DNA of 64,000 nt, from the NCBI RefSeq assembly GCF_016656965.1, contig NZ_CP067977.1, forward strand, positions 2,380,501-2,444,500. Reading direction: 5' to 3'. This stretch comes from Brevundimonas vitisensis (GTDB taxonomy: Bacteria; Pseudomonadota; Alphaproteobacteria; Caulobacterales; Caulobacteraceae). The position numbers and the translations under genes were made by a program. Below are positions 8,907 to 16,133 of the stretch, piece after piece (the first letter of the stretch is position 1; each line of letters starts with the position of its first letter). The notes under the pieces are model-generated. The model was not told the DNA's origin. It was given only the letters and a program-made list of their open reading frames with translations, and did no database searches.

Positions 8907-8963
8907 TGAATTCTCTAGTTTTTCCGACGACAGGTCGATGACGACCCATCCGAACGCGTCAGA

Positions 8964-9233
8964 TCAAGCCGCCGAAATTTTCTTCAGCTGGGCGGCCAGG
9001 CGGCTGACTTTGCGCGAGCCGGTATTCTTGTGAACGACGCCCTTGGACACCGCCCGCATCAGCTCGGATTGAGCCTCGACGAAAGCGGCCTTGGCGGCAC
9101 CGGCGTCGGCGGCGGCGATCGCCTCCTGGAAGCGGCGCAGATAGGTGCGGACGCGGGTGCGACGCGCACGGTTCACTTCGGTCCGCGCTTCGATCTTGCG
9201 GATCGCCTTACGGGCGCCGGGGTTGTTGGCCAT
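8964..9233 (-). CDS. rpsT: 30S ribosomal protein S20
   Basis: Primary 16S rRNA-binding protein of the small subunit. It has 89 residues, very Ala/Lys/Arg-rich, beginning '[13 protein letters not shown]' and containing '[16 protein letters not shown]', the family's conserved C-terminal helix. Its position directly upstream of dnaA on the same strand is as in Caulobacter. A promoter is visible at 9303-9331 and the leader contains a hairpin (9257-9281). Confidence 0.97.
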   Translation of the reverse strand: MANNPGARKAIRKIEARTEVNRARRTRVRTYLRRFQEAIAAADAGAAKAAFVEAQSELMRAVSKGVVHKNTGSRKVSRLAAQLKKISAA

Positions 9234-9256
9234 CAGTCAAACCTATGGTGCGAAAA

Positions 9257-9281
9257 CGCCGCGGACCACACGTCCACGGCG
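9257..9281 (-). promoter_or_regulatory. Hairpin in the rpsT 5' leader
   Basis: GCCG-C-GGAC faces GTCC-A-CGGC, giving about nine pairs with one internal mismatch around a five-base loop, roughly 25 bases before the rpsT start. It is a candidate site for control of S20 synthesis. Confidence 0.4.
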
Positions 9282-9302
9282 CAGAAATCTCAAGAGCGGG
9301 CG

Positions 9303-9331
9303 GCTATAGCGGAAAGGGTCGCGCCCGGCAA
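9303..9331 (-). promoter_or_regulatory. Housekeeping promoter of rpsT
   Basis: On the minus strand, TTGCCG (9331-9326) and TATAGC (9308-9303) are exactly 17 bases apart. The extended GCTATAGC is close to the Caulobacter housekeeping -10 consensus GCTANAWC. The predicted start is near 9296, about 60 bases before the ATG. Confidence 0.65.
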
Positions 9332-9456
9332 GCTGAGTCTTGGATACTCGCCTCGCCACCCAGGCGGCTGACGCAATCTGACGTCTGCATTGAACCTCTA
9401 CAGCCTGCCAGCGACCCGCGTTATGAGTGTTGGCCATACAGGAGGGAGCTTAGAAT

Positions 9457-9816
9457 ATGCGGGCAGTTGGGTTGGTGGTGGCAATGACGGCAGCACTGGC
9501 CGTCGGGGGCTGCAGCGATGCCATGATGGCAGAGTATACGGCCGAGCTGATGGACCAGGGCGTCACCTATCGGGATCGCGCCCCTGAGGATCAGCGGATA
9601 GACTGCGCATCGGGCCAGGGGCGGGTGTTCGCGGTCAGTTCGATCCGCAACAGCCGCCTTATCTTCCATGTCGAGAACCGTGGCACCCGACCCGCTCGAG
9701 TGCAGATGCTGATCGCCCAGGAAGTGGTCCGGGACTGGACCATTCCCGCCGGGGGCCGTTCCAGCGAAATCGAGACGGCTCCGTCCCTGACGGTCCACTT
9801 CCTGGCGATGTGCTGA
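9457..9816 (+). CDS. Small putative lipoprotein
   Basis: A 119-residue protein with signal peptide and lipobox-like 'AVGGC' (Cys about residue 19), then a compact domain with strands 'RLIFHVENRGTRPARVQMLIAQEV' resembling an immunoglobulin-like fold, and two further Cys that could pair. A strong ribosome site (GGAGGG) lies upstream. No family recognised. It converges on the enoyl-CoA hydratase gene with only three bases between stops. Confidence 0.7.
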   Translation: MRAVGLVVAMTAALAVGGCSDAMMAEYTAELMDQGVTYRDRAPEDQRIDCASGQGRVFAVSSIRNSRLIFHVENRGTRPARVQMLIAQEVVRDWTIPAGGRSSEIETAPSLTVHFLAMC

Positions 9817-9819
9817 GGC

Positions 9820-10608
9820 TCAGCGGCCCGTGAAGACGGGCTTCCGCTTTTCGACGAAGGCGGCCATGCCCTCCTTCTGATCCTCGAAGGCGAACAGGCT
9901 GTGGAACAGGCGCCGTTCGAACTGGACGCCCTGGGTCAGGGTCGTCTCCAGGGCGGCGTTGACCATCTCTTTGTTGGCGACGATGGCCAGGGGGCTCTGG
10001 GCCGCGATCCGGGCCGCGATCTTGCGCGTTTCATCCAGCAGGGTGTCGTGGGGGAAGATGCGGCTGGCCAGGCCAGCCCGTTCCGCCTCGGCGGCATCCA
10101 TCATCCGCGCCGTCAGGACCATGTCCATGGCCTTGGACTTGCCGACCAGTCGGGTCAGGCGCTGGGATCCGCCGATGCCAGGGGCCACGCCCAGATTGAT
10201 CTCGGGCTGGCCGAATTTCGCCTTGTCCGAAGCGACGATGAAGTCGCACAGCATGGCCAGTTCGCAGCCCCCGCCCAGGGCAAAGCCGTTGACCGCGGCA
10301 ATGATCGGCTTTCGGAACCGCACGATCCGGTCGTGGCCAAGGGCAAAGAAGTTGCCCTTGTACATATCGGCATAGGACTGGTCGGACATTTCCTTGATGT
10401 CAGCACCAGCGGCGAACGCCTTGTCGCCGGAGCCCGTCAGGATCAGACAGCGCACGCTGTCGTCCTGCTCCACCGCGTCGAGAAAGGCCGCCAGATCGGC
10501 GAACAGCGCCGAATTCAGCGCATTCAGCGCCTCGGGCCGATTCAGGGTCACCACGGCATAGCCATCCGCGTGGCGCTCGATCAGCAGGTTGGAATAGGTA
10601 TCGGCCAT
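9820..10608 (-). CDS. Enoyl-CoA hydratase
   Basis: Adds water to trans-2-enoyl-CoA in fatty-acid beta-oxidation. The 262-residue crotonase-fold protein has the oxyanion-hole segments 'AFAAGADIKEM' and 'AVNGFALGGGCELAMLCDFI' and the two catalytic glutamates (in 'GGGCELA' and 'FGQPEINLGVAPGIGG'). This fits a short-chain enoyl-CoA hydratase of the FadB1/EchA8 type. It appears to be a single-gene unit; the 197 bases upstream hold an AT-rich palindrome (10715-10751). Confidence 0.93.
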   Translation of the reverse strand: MADTYSNLLIERHADGYAVVTLNRPEALNALNSALFADLAAFLDAVEQDDSVRCLILTGSGDKAFAAGADIKEMSDQSYADMYKGNFFALGHDRIVRFRKPIIAAVNGFALGGGCELAMLCDFIVASDKAKFGQPEINLGVAPGIGGSQRLTRLVGKSKAMDMVLTARMMDAAEAERAGLASRIFPHDTLLDETRKIAARIAAQSPLAIVANKEMVNAALETTLTQGVQFERRLFHSLFAFEDQKEGMAAFVEKRKPVFTGR

Positions 10609-10714
10609 GGCATTCGCTCCTGAAGGGTACGTCCCGTCTTACCCCACGCGGAACGACCGGGAATAGCGCTCCGCCGATGTTTCGGGAGCCGTTCGAAATT
10701 CCGTGCGTTGCCTG

Positions 10715-10751
10715 ATTAGCGAAGTTTTCAGAACAACCTGAAAAAGCTAAT
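10715..10751. promoter_or_regulatory. AT-rich imperfect palindrome, possible operator
   Basis: ATTAGC...TTTTCAG - AACAAC - CTGAAAA...GCTAAT: a perfect 7-bp inverted repeat inside a second 6-bp one, in DNA that is otherwise very GC-rich. It sits between the divergent enoyl-CoA hydratase gene (-) and the 48-residue ORF (+), where an operator would be expected. Confidence 0.5.
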
Positions 10752-10805
10752 ATGCCGGTTCGGTACGGCGCGTCATGAGCGAGTCGGCCGGGGGAGGATG
10801 GTGTG

Positions 10806-10952
10806 ATGCTATCGTTCAAGGCGCTGCGGCGCTGGTTCTACGATCGGGGCCTGGTTCTGGCCCTGGTTGGCAGTCTCGCCTTCTGGCTGATCGCCGGAAG
10901 GGCTCTGGTGGGCCTGCTGCATGAAGGCGGGGTGCTCAACCTCGGCGGTTGA
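10806..10952 (+). CDS. 48-residue single-pass membrane peptide
   Basis: A short ORF with a strong ribosome site (GGGGGAGGA, about eight bases upstream). The peptide starts with a basic amphipathic stretch (MLSFKALRRWFYDRG), continues with about 22 hydrophobic residues (LVLALVGSLAFWLIAG...), and ends in a short polar tail. This is the look of a small inner-membrane protein. Function unknown. It lies between the AT-rich palindrome and the RBS hairpin of the next gene. Confidence 0.55.
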   Translation: MLSFKALRRWFYDRGLVLALVGSLAFWLIAGRALVGLLHEGGVLNLGG

Positions 10953-10969
10953 CGCTCCCGTTATCGCAA

Positions 10970-11030
10970 AGACCTTGTCGGCAGGCGGATAGCTTGCGAG
11001 CCTTGCGCTCGCGCTGATCCCACAAGGTCT
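10970..11030 (+). promoter_or_regulatory. Nested hairpin that can mask the ribosome site of the serine hydrolase
   Basis: AGACCTTGT (10970-10978) is the exact reverse complement of ACAAGGTCT (11022-11030). Inside lies a second stem GCGAGC/GCTCGC (10996-11001, 11007-11012). The right outer arm contains the AAGG that serves the ATG at 11034, so folding would hide it. It could equally be a 3' structure of the small gene upstream. Confidence 0.5.
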
Positions 11031-11033
11031 CTG

Positions 11034-12707
11034 ATGTCTGTCCTGCCGACCCCTGATCCCATCCGCTCGCGCTCCGCCCGGAACTGGGCCAGCTGCGCCT
11101 TTGCGGCCGTTCTGCTCAGCGCGGGCTCAGCCGTGGCCCAGACGACACCGACGGCGCCCCAGACCCCTGCATCCTCTTCCGAACCCGGCCTGGACGGCGT
11201 TTTCGCCCGCTGGGACACCGACAGCACACCGGGCTGCACGGTGGGCGTTCAGCGCGGCAAGGGTGCACCGCTTATCCGGGCCTATGGCCTGGCAGAGATG
11301 GAGCATGGCGTCCGCGCCCGCCCCGATACGGTCTATGAAGCAGGGTCGGTGTCCAAACAGGTGGTGGCCGCCTCCATCCTGCTGCTGGTCCAGGATGGCC
11401 GGATCGGTCTGGATCACGATGTCCGGGCTTATGTCCCCGAACTGCCCGACTATGGCACCCCGATCACCATCCGCATGTTGCTGAACCACACCAGCGGCCT
11501 GCGCGACTGGGGCGCTGTGGTCGAGATGGAGGGCTGGCCGCGCGGCACCCGCACGGTGACCAATGACGACACTGTCCGCATCACGGCCCGTCAGCGCCAG
11601 ACCAATTTCGTGCCCGGCAGCGAGTGGCAGTACACCAATGCCGGCTACAACCTCTCGGCGGTCATCATCCAGAGGATCACGGGCCAGAGCCTGGCCGAGT
11701 TCACTCAGGAGCGGCTGTTTCAGCCCCTGGGCATGACCCACAGCCGCTGGCGCGACGATTTCAGTGCCGTCGTGCCGGGACGCGCCATTGCCTATGGCCG
11801 ACGGGGCGGCACCTATCACCAGGCCATGCCGTTCGAGAACGCCTATGGCAACGGCGGCATGCTGACCACGGTCGAGGACCTGTTGAACTGGAACCGGGCG
11901 CTGGACGACGGCCGGCTGCCGCCCGCCATGGTCGAGGCCATGCAGGAGCGGGGCACGGCGGGCGGACGCCAGATCGCCTATGGCCTCGGCCTTTTTGTGG
12001 ACCGCTATCGCGGGGTGACAGAGGTTGCTCATGCCGGTTCGACCGCCGGATACCGCGCGTGGCTGGGCCGCTATCCCGAGGTCGGGCTGTCGATCGCCCT
12101 GCTGTGCAATACGGCAGAAGCCGACGGCGGGGCCTTGGGCCGGTCGGTCGCGGCCCTCTATCTGCCGGATCGGGCTGATCCCGTGGCGGAGACCGGAGCC
12201 TTTGCCGAGGGGCGCACGCCGCCGGCGCCCGGCCTGTTCGTCGGCGAGGGGGCCGAACCGCCTCTGACCCTCGCGGTCGATGCGGAAGGCTATCCGACGC
12301 TGCGGGGGCAACGCCTGATCCAGACCGGACCGGATCAGTACCGGATGGGGTCGGCCACGGTGAGCGTACTATCAGAGGACCGTCTTGAGGTGACCACCGT
12401 CGATCGCGGCACGGTCACCTATACGCGCAAGCCCTGGTTCACGCCCGCCCCGGCCGACCTGGAATCCTTCGTGGGCACCTATGTCAGCGACGAGATACCG
12501 GTGCGGATGACGGTATCGGTCGTGGACAACGGCCTGACCCTGTCGCGCGGCAGCGATGCCCCACAGGCCCTGTCTCCCGCCCAGGCCGACACCTTCATGG
12601 GCGGCCCCGGCACCCTGTGGTTCCAGCGTGACGAGAGCGGCCGGGTCACGACCCTGCACCTCAATAACGGACGGATCCGCGATCTGCGTCTGGTGCGGGT
12701 GGAATAG
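11034..12707 (+). CDS. Exported serine hydrolase of the class C beta-lactamase fold
   Basis: A 557-residue protein with a Sec signal (cleavage after 'GSAVAQ'). The penicillin-binding-like domain has SxxK 'SVSK' (Ser about 105), YxN 'YTN' (about 200) and 'HAG' in place of KTG (about 336). This is the esterase/D-aminopeptidase/beta-lactamase (family S12) type. A separate C-terminal beta-rich region (about 390-557) resembles the extra domain of D-aminopeptidases and related 'DUF3471' tails. The substrate is not predictable; it acts in the periplasm or outside. A hairpin covers its ribosome site. It converges on mutM. Confidence 0.88.
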   Translation: MSVLPTPDPIRSRSARNWASCAFAAVLLSAGSAVAQTTPTAPQTPASSSEPGLDGVFARWDTDSTPGCTVGVQRGKGAPLIRAYGLAEMEHGVRARPDTVYEAGSVSKQVVAASILLLVQDGRIGLDHDVRAYVPELPDYGTPITIRMLLNHTSGLRDWGAVVEMEGWPRGTRTVTNDDTVRITARQRQTNFVPGSEWQYTNAGYNLSAVIIQRITGQSLAEFTQERLFQPLGMTHSRWRDDFSAVVPGRAIAYGRRGGTYHQAMPFENAYGNGGMLTTVEDLLNWNRALDDGRLPPAMVEAMQERGTAGGRQIAYGLGLFVDRYRGVTEVAHAGSTAGYRAWLGRYPEVGLSIALLCNTAEADGGALGRSVAALYLPDRADPVAETGAFAEGRTPPAPGLFVGEGAEPPLTLAVDAEGYPTLRGQRLIQTGPDQYRMGSATVSVLSEDRLEVTTVDRGTVTYTRKPWFTPAPADLESFVGTYVSDEIPVRMTVSVVDNGLTLSRGSDAPQALSPAQADTFMGGPGTLWFQRDESGRVTTLHLNNGRIRDLRLVRVE

Positions 12708-12712
12708 GGGTC

Positions 12713-13576
12713 CTACCGCCTCTGGCAGGACGGACAGTAGAAGGTCGAGCGACCGCCCTGGACGATGCGCCGCACCACGCCGGTGCAGCCCTCGCCCAGG
12801 CAGGGCTGGCCCTCGCGGCCATAGACGTCGAAACGGTGCTGGAAATAGCCCTGGCCGCCATCGGCATTGGCAAAGTCGCGCAGGGTGGATCCGCCCGCCG
12901 CGATCGCGTCGTTCAGCACGTCGCGGATCACCGCCGTCAGCCGTTCCAGGCGAGGCTGGCTGATCCGTCCCGCTGCGATCAGGGGCGATATGCGCGCACG
13001 ATACAGCGCCTCGCAGACATAGATATTGCCGAGGCCCGCGACGATCCTCTGATCCAGCAGGCTGACCTTCACATTCTGCTTTCGACCGCTAAATGCCTGG
13101 GCCAGATGCAGGGCCGAAAAGCCGTTGCCGAGGGGCTCGGGCCCCATGGCGGCGAACCAGGGGTGGGCCTCGATCCCCTCGCTGGGGATCAGTCCCATGA
13201 AGCCGAAACGTCGGGCATCGGCAAAGCCGATCCGGGTCACGGCGTCGCCGCGCACGGCACACAGGCTCATATGCTCATGCTTGCCCGCGATCGGTGCCGG
13301 TTCCTCGAACTCGCCGATCTGGCTGCCGTCCAGGGTAAACCGCCCGGTCATGCCCAGGTGACTGACCCAGGTCTCGCCCGTCGACAGCGGCATCAGCAGG
13401 TATTTGGCGCGCCGATCCAGGCGCGTCACCGTCGCGCCTTCCAGCCGTTCAACGAAGCGGTCGGGAAAGGGAAAGCGCAGGTCGGGGCGGTTCTGACGCA
13501 CGCGTGTCAGGCGCGCCCCGGCCAGGACCGGTTCCAGCCCCCGGCGCACGGTCTCGACCTCGGGAAGTTCAGGCAT
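12713..13576 (-). CDS. mutM: Formamidopyrimidine-DNA glycosylase
   Basis: Removes 8-oxoguanine and other oxidised purines and nicks the strand. The 287-residue protein starts 'MPELPEVE' (Pro2 is the catalytic amine, Glu3 assists), has the conserved 'HLGMTGRF' loop, the helix-two-turn-helix '[19 protein letters not shown]', and a C-terminal zinc finger (CLGEGC...CPSC). Complete and normal length. It converges on the serine hydrolase, with a five-base gap. Confidence 0.97.
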   Translation of the reverse strand: MPELPEVETVRRGLEPVLAGARLTRVRQNRPDLRFPFPDRFVERLEGATVTRLDRRAKYLLMPLSTGETWVSHLGMTGRFTLDGSQIGEFEEPAPIAGKHEHMSLCAVRGDAVTRIGFADARRFGFMGLIPSEGIEAHPWFAAMGPEPLGNGFSALHLAQAFSGRKQNVKVSLLDQRIVAGLGNIYVCEALYRARISPLIAAGRISQPRLERLTAVIRDVLNDAIAAGGSTLRDFANADGGQGYFQHRFDVYGREGQPCLGEGCTGVVRRIVQGGRSTFYCPSCQRR

Positions 13577-13755
13577 GGACCGGGCTTAACGCCTCGGGCG
13601 GTCGCCGACCAGACGTCATGACCGCCTGTTCTGCAGCAGACGGACCAAGCGCAACACCACTGCCGCCAAACTTCCACCGCACCGACGCCGAACCGTGACC
13701 TCGCCGCCAAATGAGTCGGGCAGATCACCGCCAGGACATCCGATCGGGGGATACG

Positions 13756-14568
13756 ATGAGCCGGGCACGGGCAGCGGTCTGGAACCTGACAGCGGTCGGG
13801 CTTGGGCGGCGTCAGGCCGTGACGTGGCGACGGGCCTGGACGATGCGCGAGCGCCGGTTCGATGCCCTGCTGATGGCCTTGGGCGCGACCATGGCGCTCA
13901 GCCTGTATTTCTGGGTCCTGCCGGGCGTGGACCTGGCGGTGGCCGAGGCCTTCCATTCACCCGAGACCGGCTTTGCCCTGTCGCAATCGCCCGTGCTGCG
14001 GGCCCTGCGCAAAAGCTCCACCTTGGCGCTCGTCGCGGTCTTTCTGACGGCGGTGATCCTGCTTGTTCGGGCCGGGCTGCGTGAGGACTGGCGCGGCGTG
14101 ACGGCCGCCCGGCGGTCGTGGTGCGTCCTGGCCGGATTGGTGCTGGGCCCGGTGCTGCTGGTCAATGGGCTGCTGAAGGGACAGTGGGGGCGGCCCCGTC
14201 CGGTGCATCTGGAGGCCTTCGGGGGGGATGCGCCCTATGTCGAGGTCTGGCGCATCAGCGACTGGTGCACGTCCAATTGTTCGTTCGTCTCTGGTGAGAG
14301 CGCATCGGCCGCCTGGATGGTGGCTGCAGTGATCCTGCTGCCCCAGCCCTGGCGCGGGCGGCTGCTGTTGCCCGTTCTGACCTATGCCGCCGCCCTTTCG
14401 GTGAACCGGATCGCCTTCGGGGGGCATTTCCTGTCCGATACGGTGCTGTCCTGGGCGCTTGTCGCATCGGTGATGGCGCTGCTGTGCGCGGTGCTGCTTC
14501 CGCGCGTGGCCGAGGCACGCGTCCGCAGGCGTGGTCGCCGCGCCGCCGGAGCGCCCGCCCTGTCGTGA
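13756..14568 (+). CDS. PAP2-family membrane phosphatase, probable lipid A or lipid phosphatase
   Basis: A 270-residue membrane protein with about five hydrophobic segments. The PAP2 motifs are intact in the lipid-A-phosphatase style: 'KGQWGRPRP', 'CSFVSGESAS' (SGE in place of SGH, as in LpxF-like enzymes) and 'NRIAFGGHFLSD'. It probably removes a phosphate from lipid A or undecaprenyl diphosphate on the periplasmic face. The ATG at 13756 follows GGGGGAT. Eight bases separate it from an ArnT-like glycosyltransferase gene, which supports a role in lipid A remodelling. Confidence 0.85.
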   Translation: MSRARAAVWNLTAVGLGRRQAVTWRRAWTMRERRFDALLMALGATMALSLYFWVLPGVDLAVAEAFHSPETGFALSQSPVLRALRKSSTLALVAVFLTAVILLVRAGLREDWRGVTAARRSWCVLAGLVLGPVLLVNGLLKGQWGRPRPVHLEAFGGDAPYVEVWRISDWCTSNCSFVSGESASAAWMVAAVILLPQPWRGRLLLPVLTYAAALSVNRIAFGGHFLSDTVLSWALVASVMALLCAVLLPRVAEARVRRRGRRAAGAPALS

Positions 14569-14576
14569 AGCCTGGG

Positions 14577-16064
14577 ATGACCAAGCCTGTCGATCTTTCC
14601 TGGGTCGCCCTGGTGGCAGTCGTTCTGGGCGTGACCGGCATCCGCCTGTTCGGCTTGTCGCTGGCGCAGGTCGATCTGGGCGTCGACGAGGCACAATACT
14701 GGCTGTGGGCCCAGGATCCGGCCTGGGGCTATTATTCCAAGCCGCCCATGGTGGCCTGGCTGATCGGGGCGGCGCAGTCGGTCTGTGGTCCATCTGAGGC
14801 CTGCATCCGTTCGCCCGCGACCCTGGCCTGGGCCGGGACCAGCCTGTTCGTGGGGGCGGCCGCGCGGTCCCTGTTCGGGCCGCGCGTGGGCGTGGTGGCC
14901 GGGTTGGCTGCCCTGCTGGCTCCCGGGGCGATCTTTTCGGCGCGCATCATCTCCACGGATGCGCCCTTGCTGTTGTTCTGGTCGGCGGCCCTGCTCGCCC
15001 TGGCACGATTGAGGGCCGGCGGGGGCCTGGGATGGGCGGTGTTGCTGGGGACGGCCGTCGGTCTGGGTCTGCTGTCCAAATACGCCATGCTCTATTTCAT
15101 CGGCGGACTGGTTCTGGCGGTCATCGTCGATCCGGCGACGCGCCAGGCCCTGCTGTCGCGACGCGGCCTGGTGGTGATGGGGATCGGCCTGATCGTCCTG
15201 ATGCCCAATCTGCTGTGGAACCTGGGCCATGGGCTGGCGACGGTCCGGCACACGGCAGACAATGCTTCGGGCGGAGGGCTGACGCCGGGGATTGTCGATC
15301 CCCTGGCCTTTGCGGGGGCGCAGGTCTTCATTGCCGGGCCGGTGGTGTTTGTCGCCTTTCTATGGGCCGTCTGGCGCGGGATCAGAGGGCAGGTCGGTCC
15401 CAACGAGCGGCTGCTGCTGCTGTTCTCGTTGCCCATCTTCCTGGCACTGACCGTGGTGGCGACGCTGACGCGGGCCCATGCGAACTGGGCCGCCAGCGGC
15501 CTGATCGCCGCCTTCATCCTGGGCGCGGCGGTCCTGGTGCGGGCCGGGCGAACGGGCTGGCTGGTCGCGGGCTTCGCCCTGGCCCTCGCCTTTCAGGCCC
15601 TGACCCTGTGGGGCGATGTGAACGCGGACCGTTGGGTGGTTGCGGGCGAGACCCCCTACGCGCCGGTTCTGGGTTGGGACACGTTTACCGACGCCATCGC
15701 CGACCAGGCCGAGGCGAACGGCACCGTCACCCTCGTGGCCGAGCGCCGCAGCGAGATCGCAGCCCTGGCCTACTATGGGCGCGATCGGGCCGTTACGGCC
15801 AAGGCTTGGCCGCCCGCATCCGGCCAGCCCCCGCAGAGCCATTTCCAGATGACCCGTGCCCTGACCGGCCAGGAGGTCGGCCCCGTCCTGGCCATCAGTC
15901 CCTGTGCCGGGAGCGCCCGGTTCGCTGCATCCTATGCGCGCGTCATCGACCTGGGCCCAATGTCGACGCCTGTCGGGCCCATCGAGGAGCGCAGGGTGCA
16001 TCTGTTCCTGCTCAGCGATGCCCGCCTGCCGTTGGTTGCCCCCGGGCCCTGTCCGGGGCGCTGA
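14577..16064 (+). CDS. Family 39 glycosyltransferase (ArnT-like, polyprenyl-phosphate-sugar dependent)
   Basis: A 495-residue integral membrane protein with about 10-12 hydrophobic helices and a periplasmic C-terminal part. The first loop carries 'DEAQYWLWAQDP...YYSKPP', the acidic motif that binds the polyprenyl-phosphate sugar donor in ArnT and protein mannosyltransferases. Together with the PAP2 phosphatase gene upstream it probably forms a two-gene unit that trims and decorates lipid A or another envelope glycan. The sugar is unknown. Confidence 0.88.
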   Translation: MTKPVDLSWVALVAVVLGVTGIRLFGLSLAQVDLGVDEAQYWLWAQDPAWGYYSKPPMVAWLIGAAQSVCGPSEACIRSPATLAWAGTSLFVGAAARSLFGPRVGVVAGLAALLAPGAIFSARIISTDAPLLLFWSAALLALARLRAGGGLGWAVLLGTAVGLGLLSKYAMLYFIGGLVLAVIVDPATRQALLSRRGLVVMGIGLIVLMPNLLWNLGHGLATVRHTADNASGGGLTPGIVDPLAFAGAQVFIAGPVVFVAFLWAVWRGIRGQVGPNERLLLLFSLPIFLALTVVATLTRAHANWAASGLIAAFILGAAVLVRAGRTGWLVAGFALALAFQALTLWGDVNADRWVVAGETPYAPVLGWDTFTDAIADQAEANGTVTLVAERRSEIAALAYYGRDRAVTAKAWPPASGQPPQSHFQMTRALTGQEVGPVLAISPCAGSARFAASYARVIDLGPMSTPVGPIEERRVHLFLLSDARLPLVAPGPCPGR

Positions 16065-16133
16065 GACCGCGCGATTGCCGAACGGGCAATTCTCGGCTTA
16101 GGTCGGGAGATCAGCGTTTCAGGATTGCCGACG

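Noticed and set aside
8505..8963. Replication origin next to dnaA
   Set aside because: The spacer has an AT-richer stretch but only one weak DnaA-box-like site and no box cluster. In Caulobacterales the origin is usually near hemE, not dnaA.
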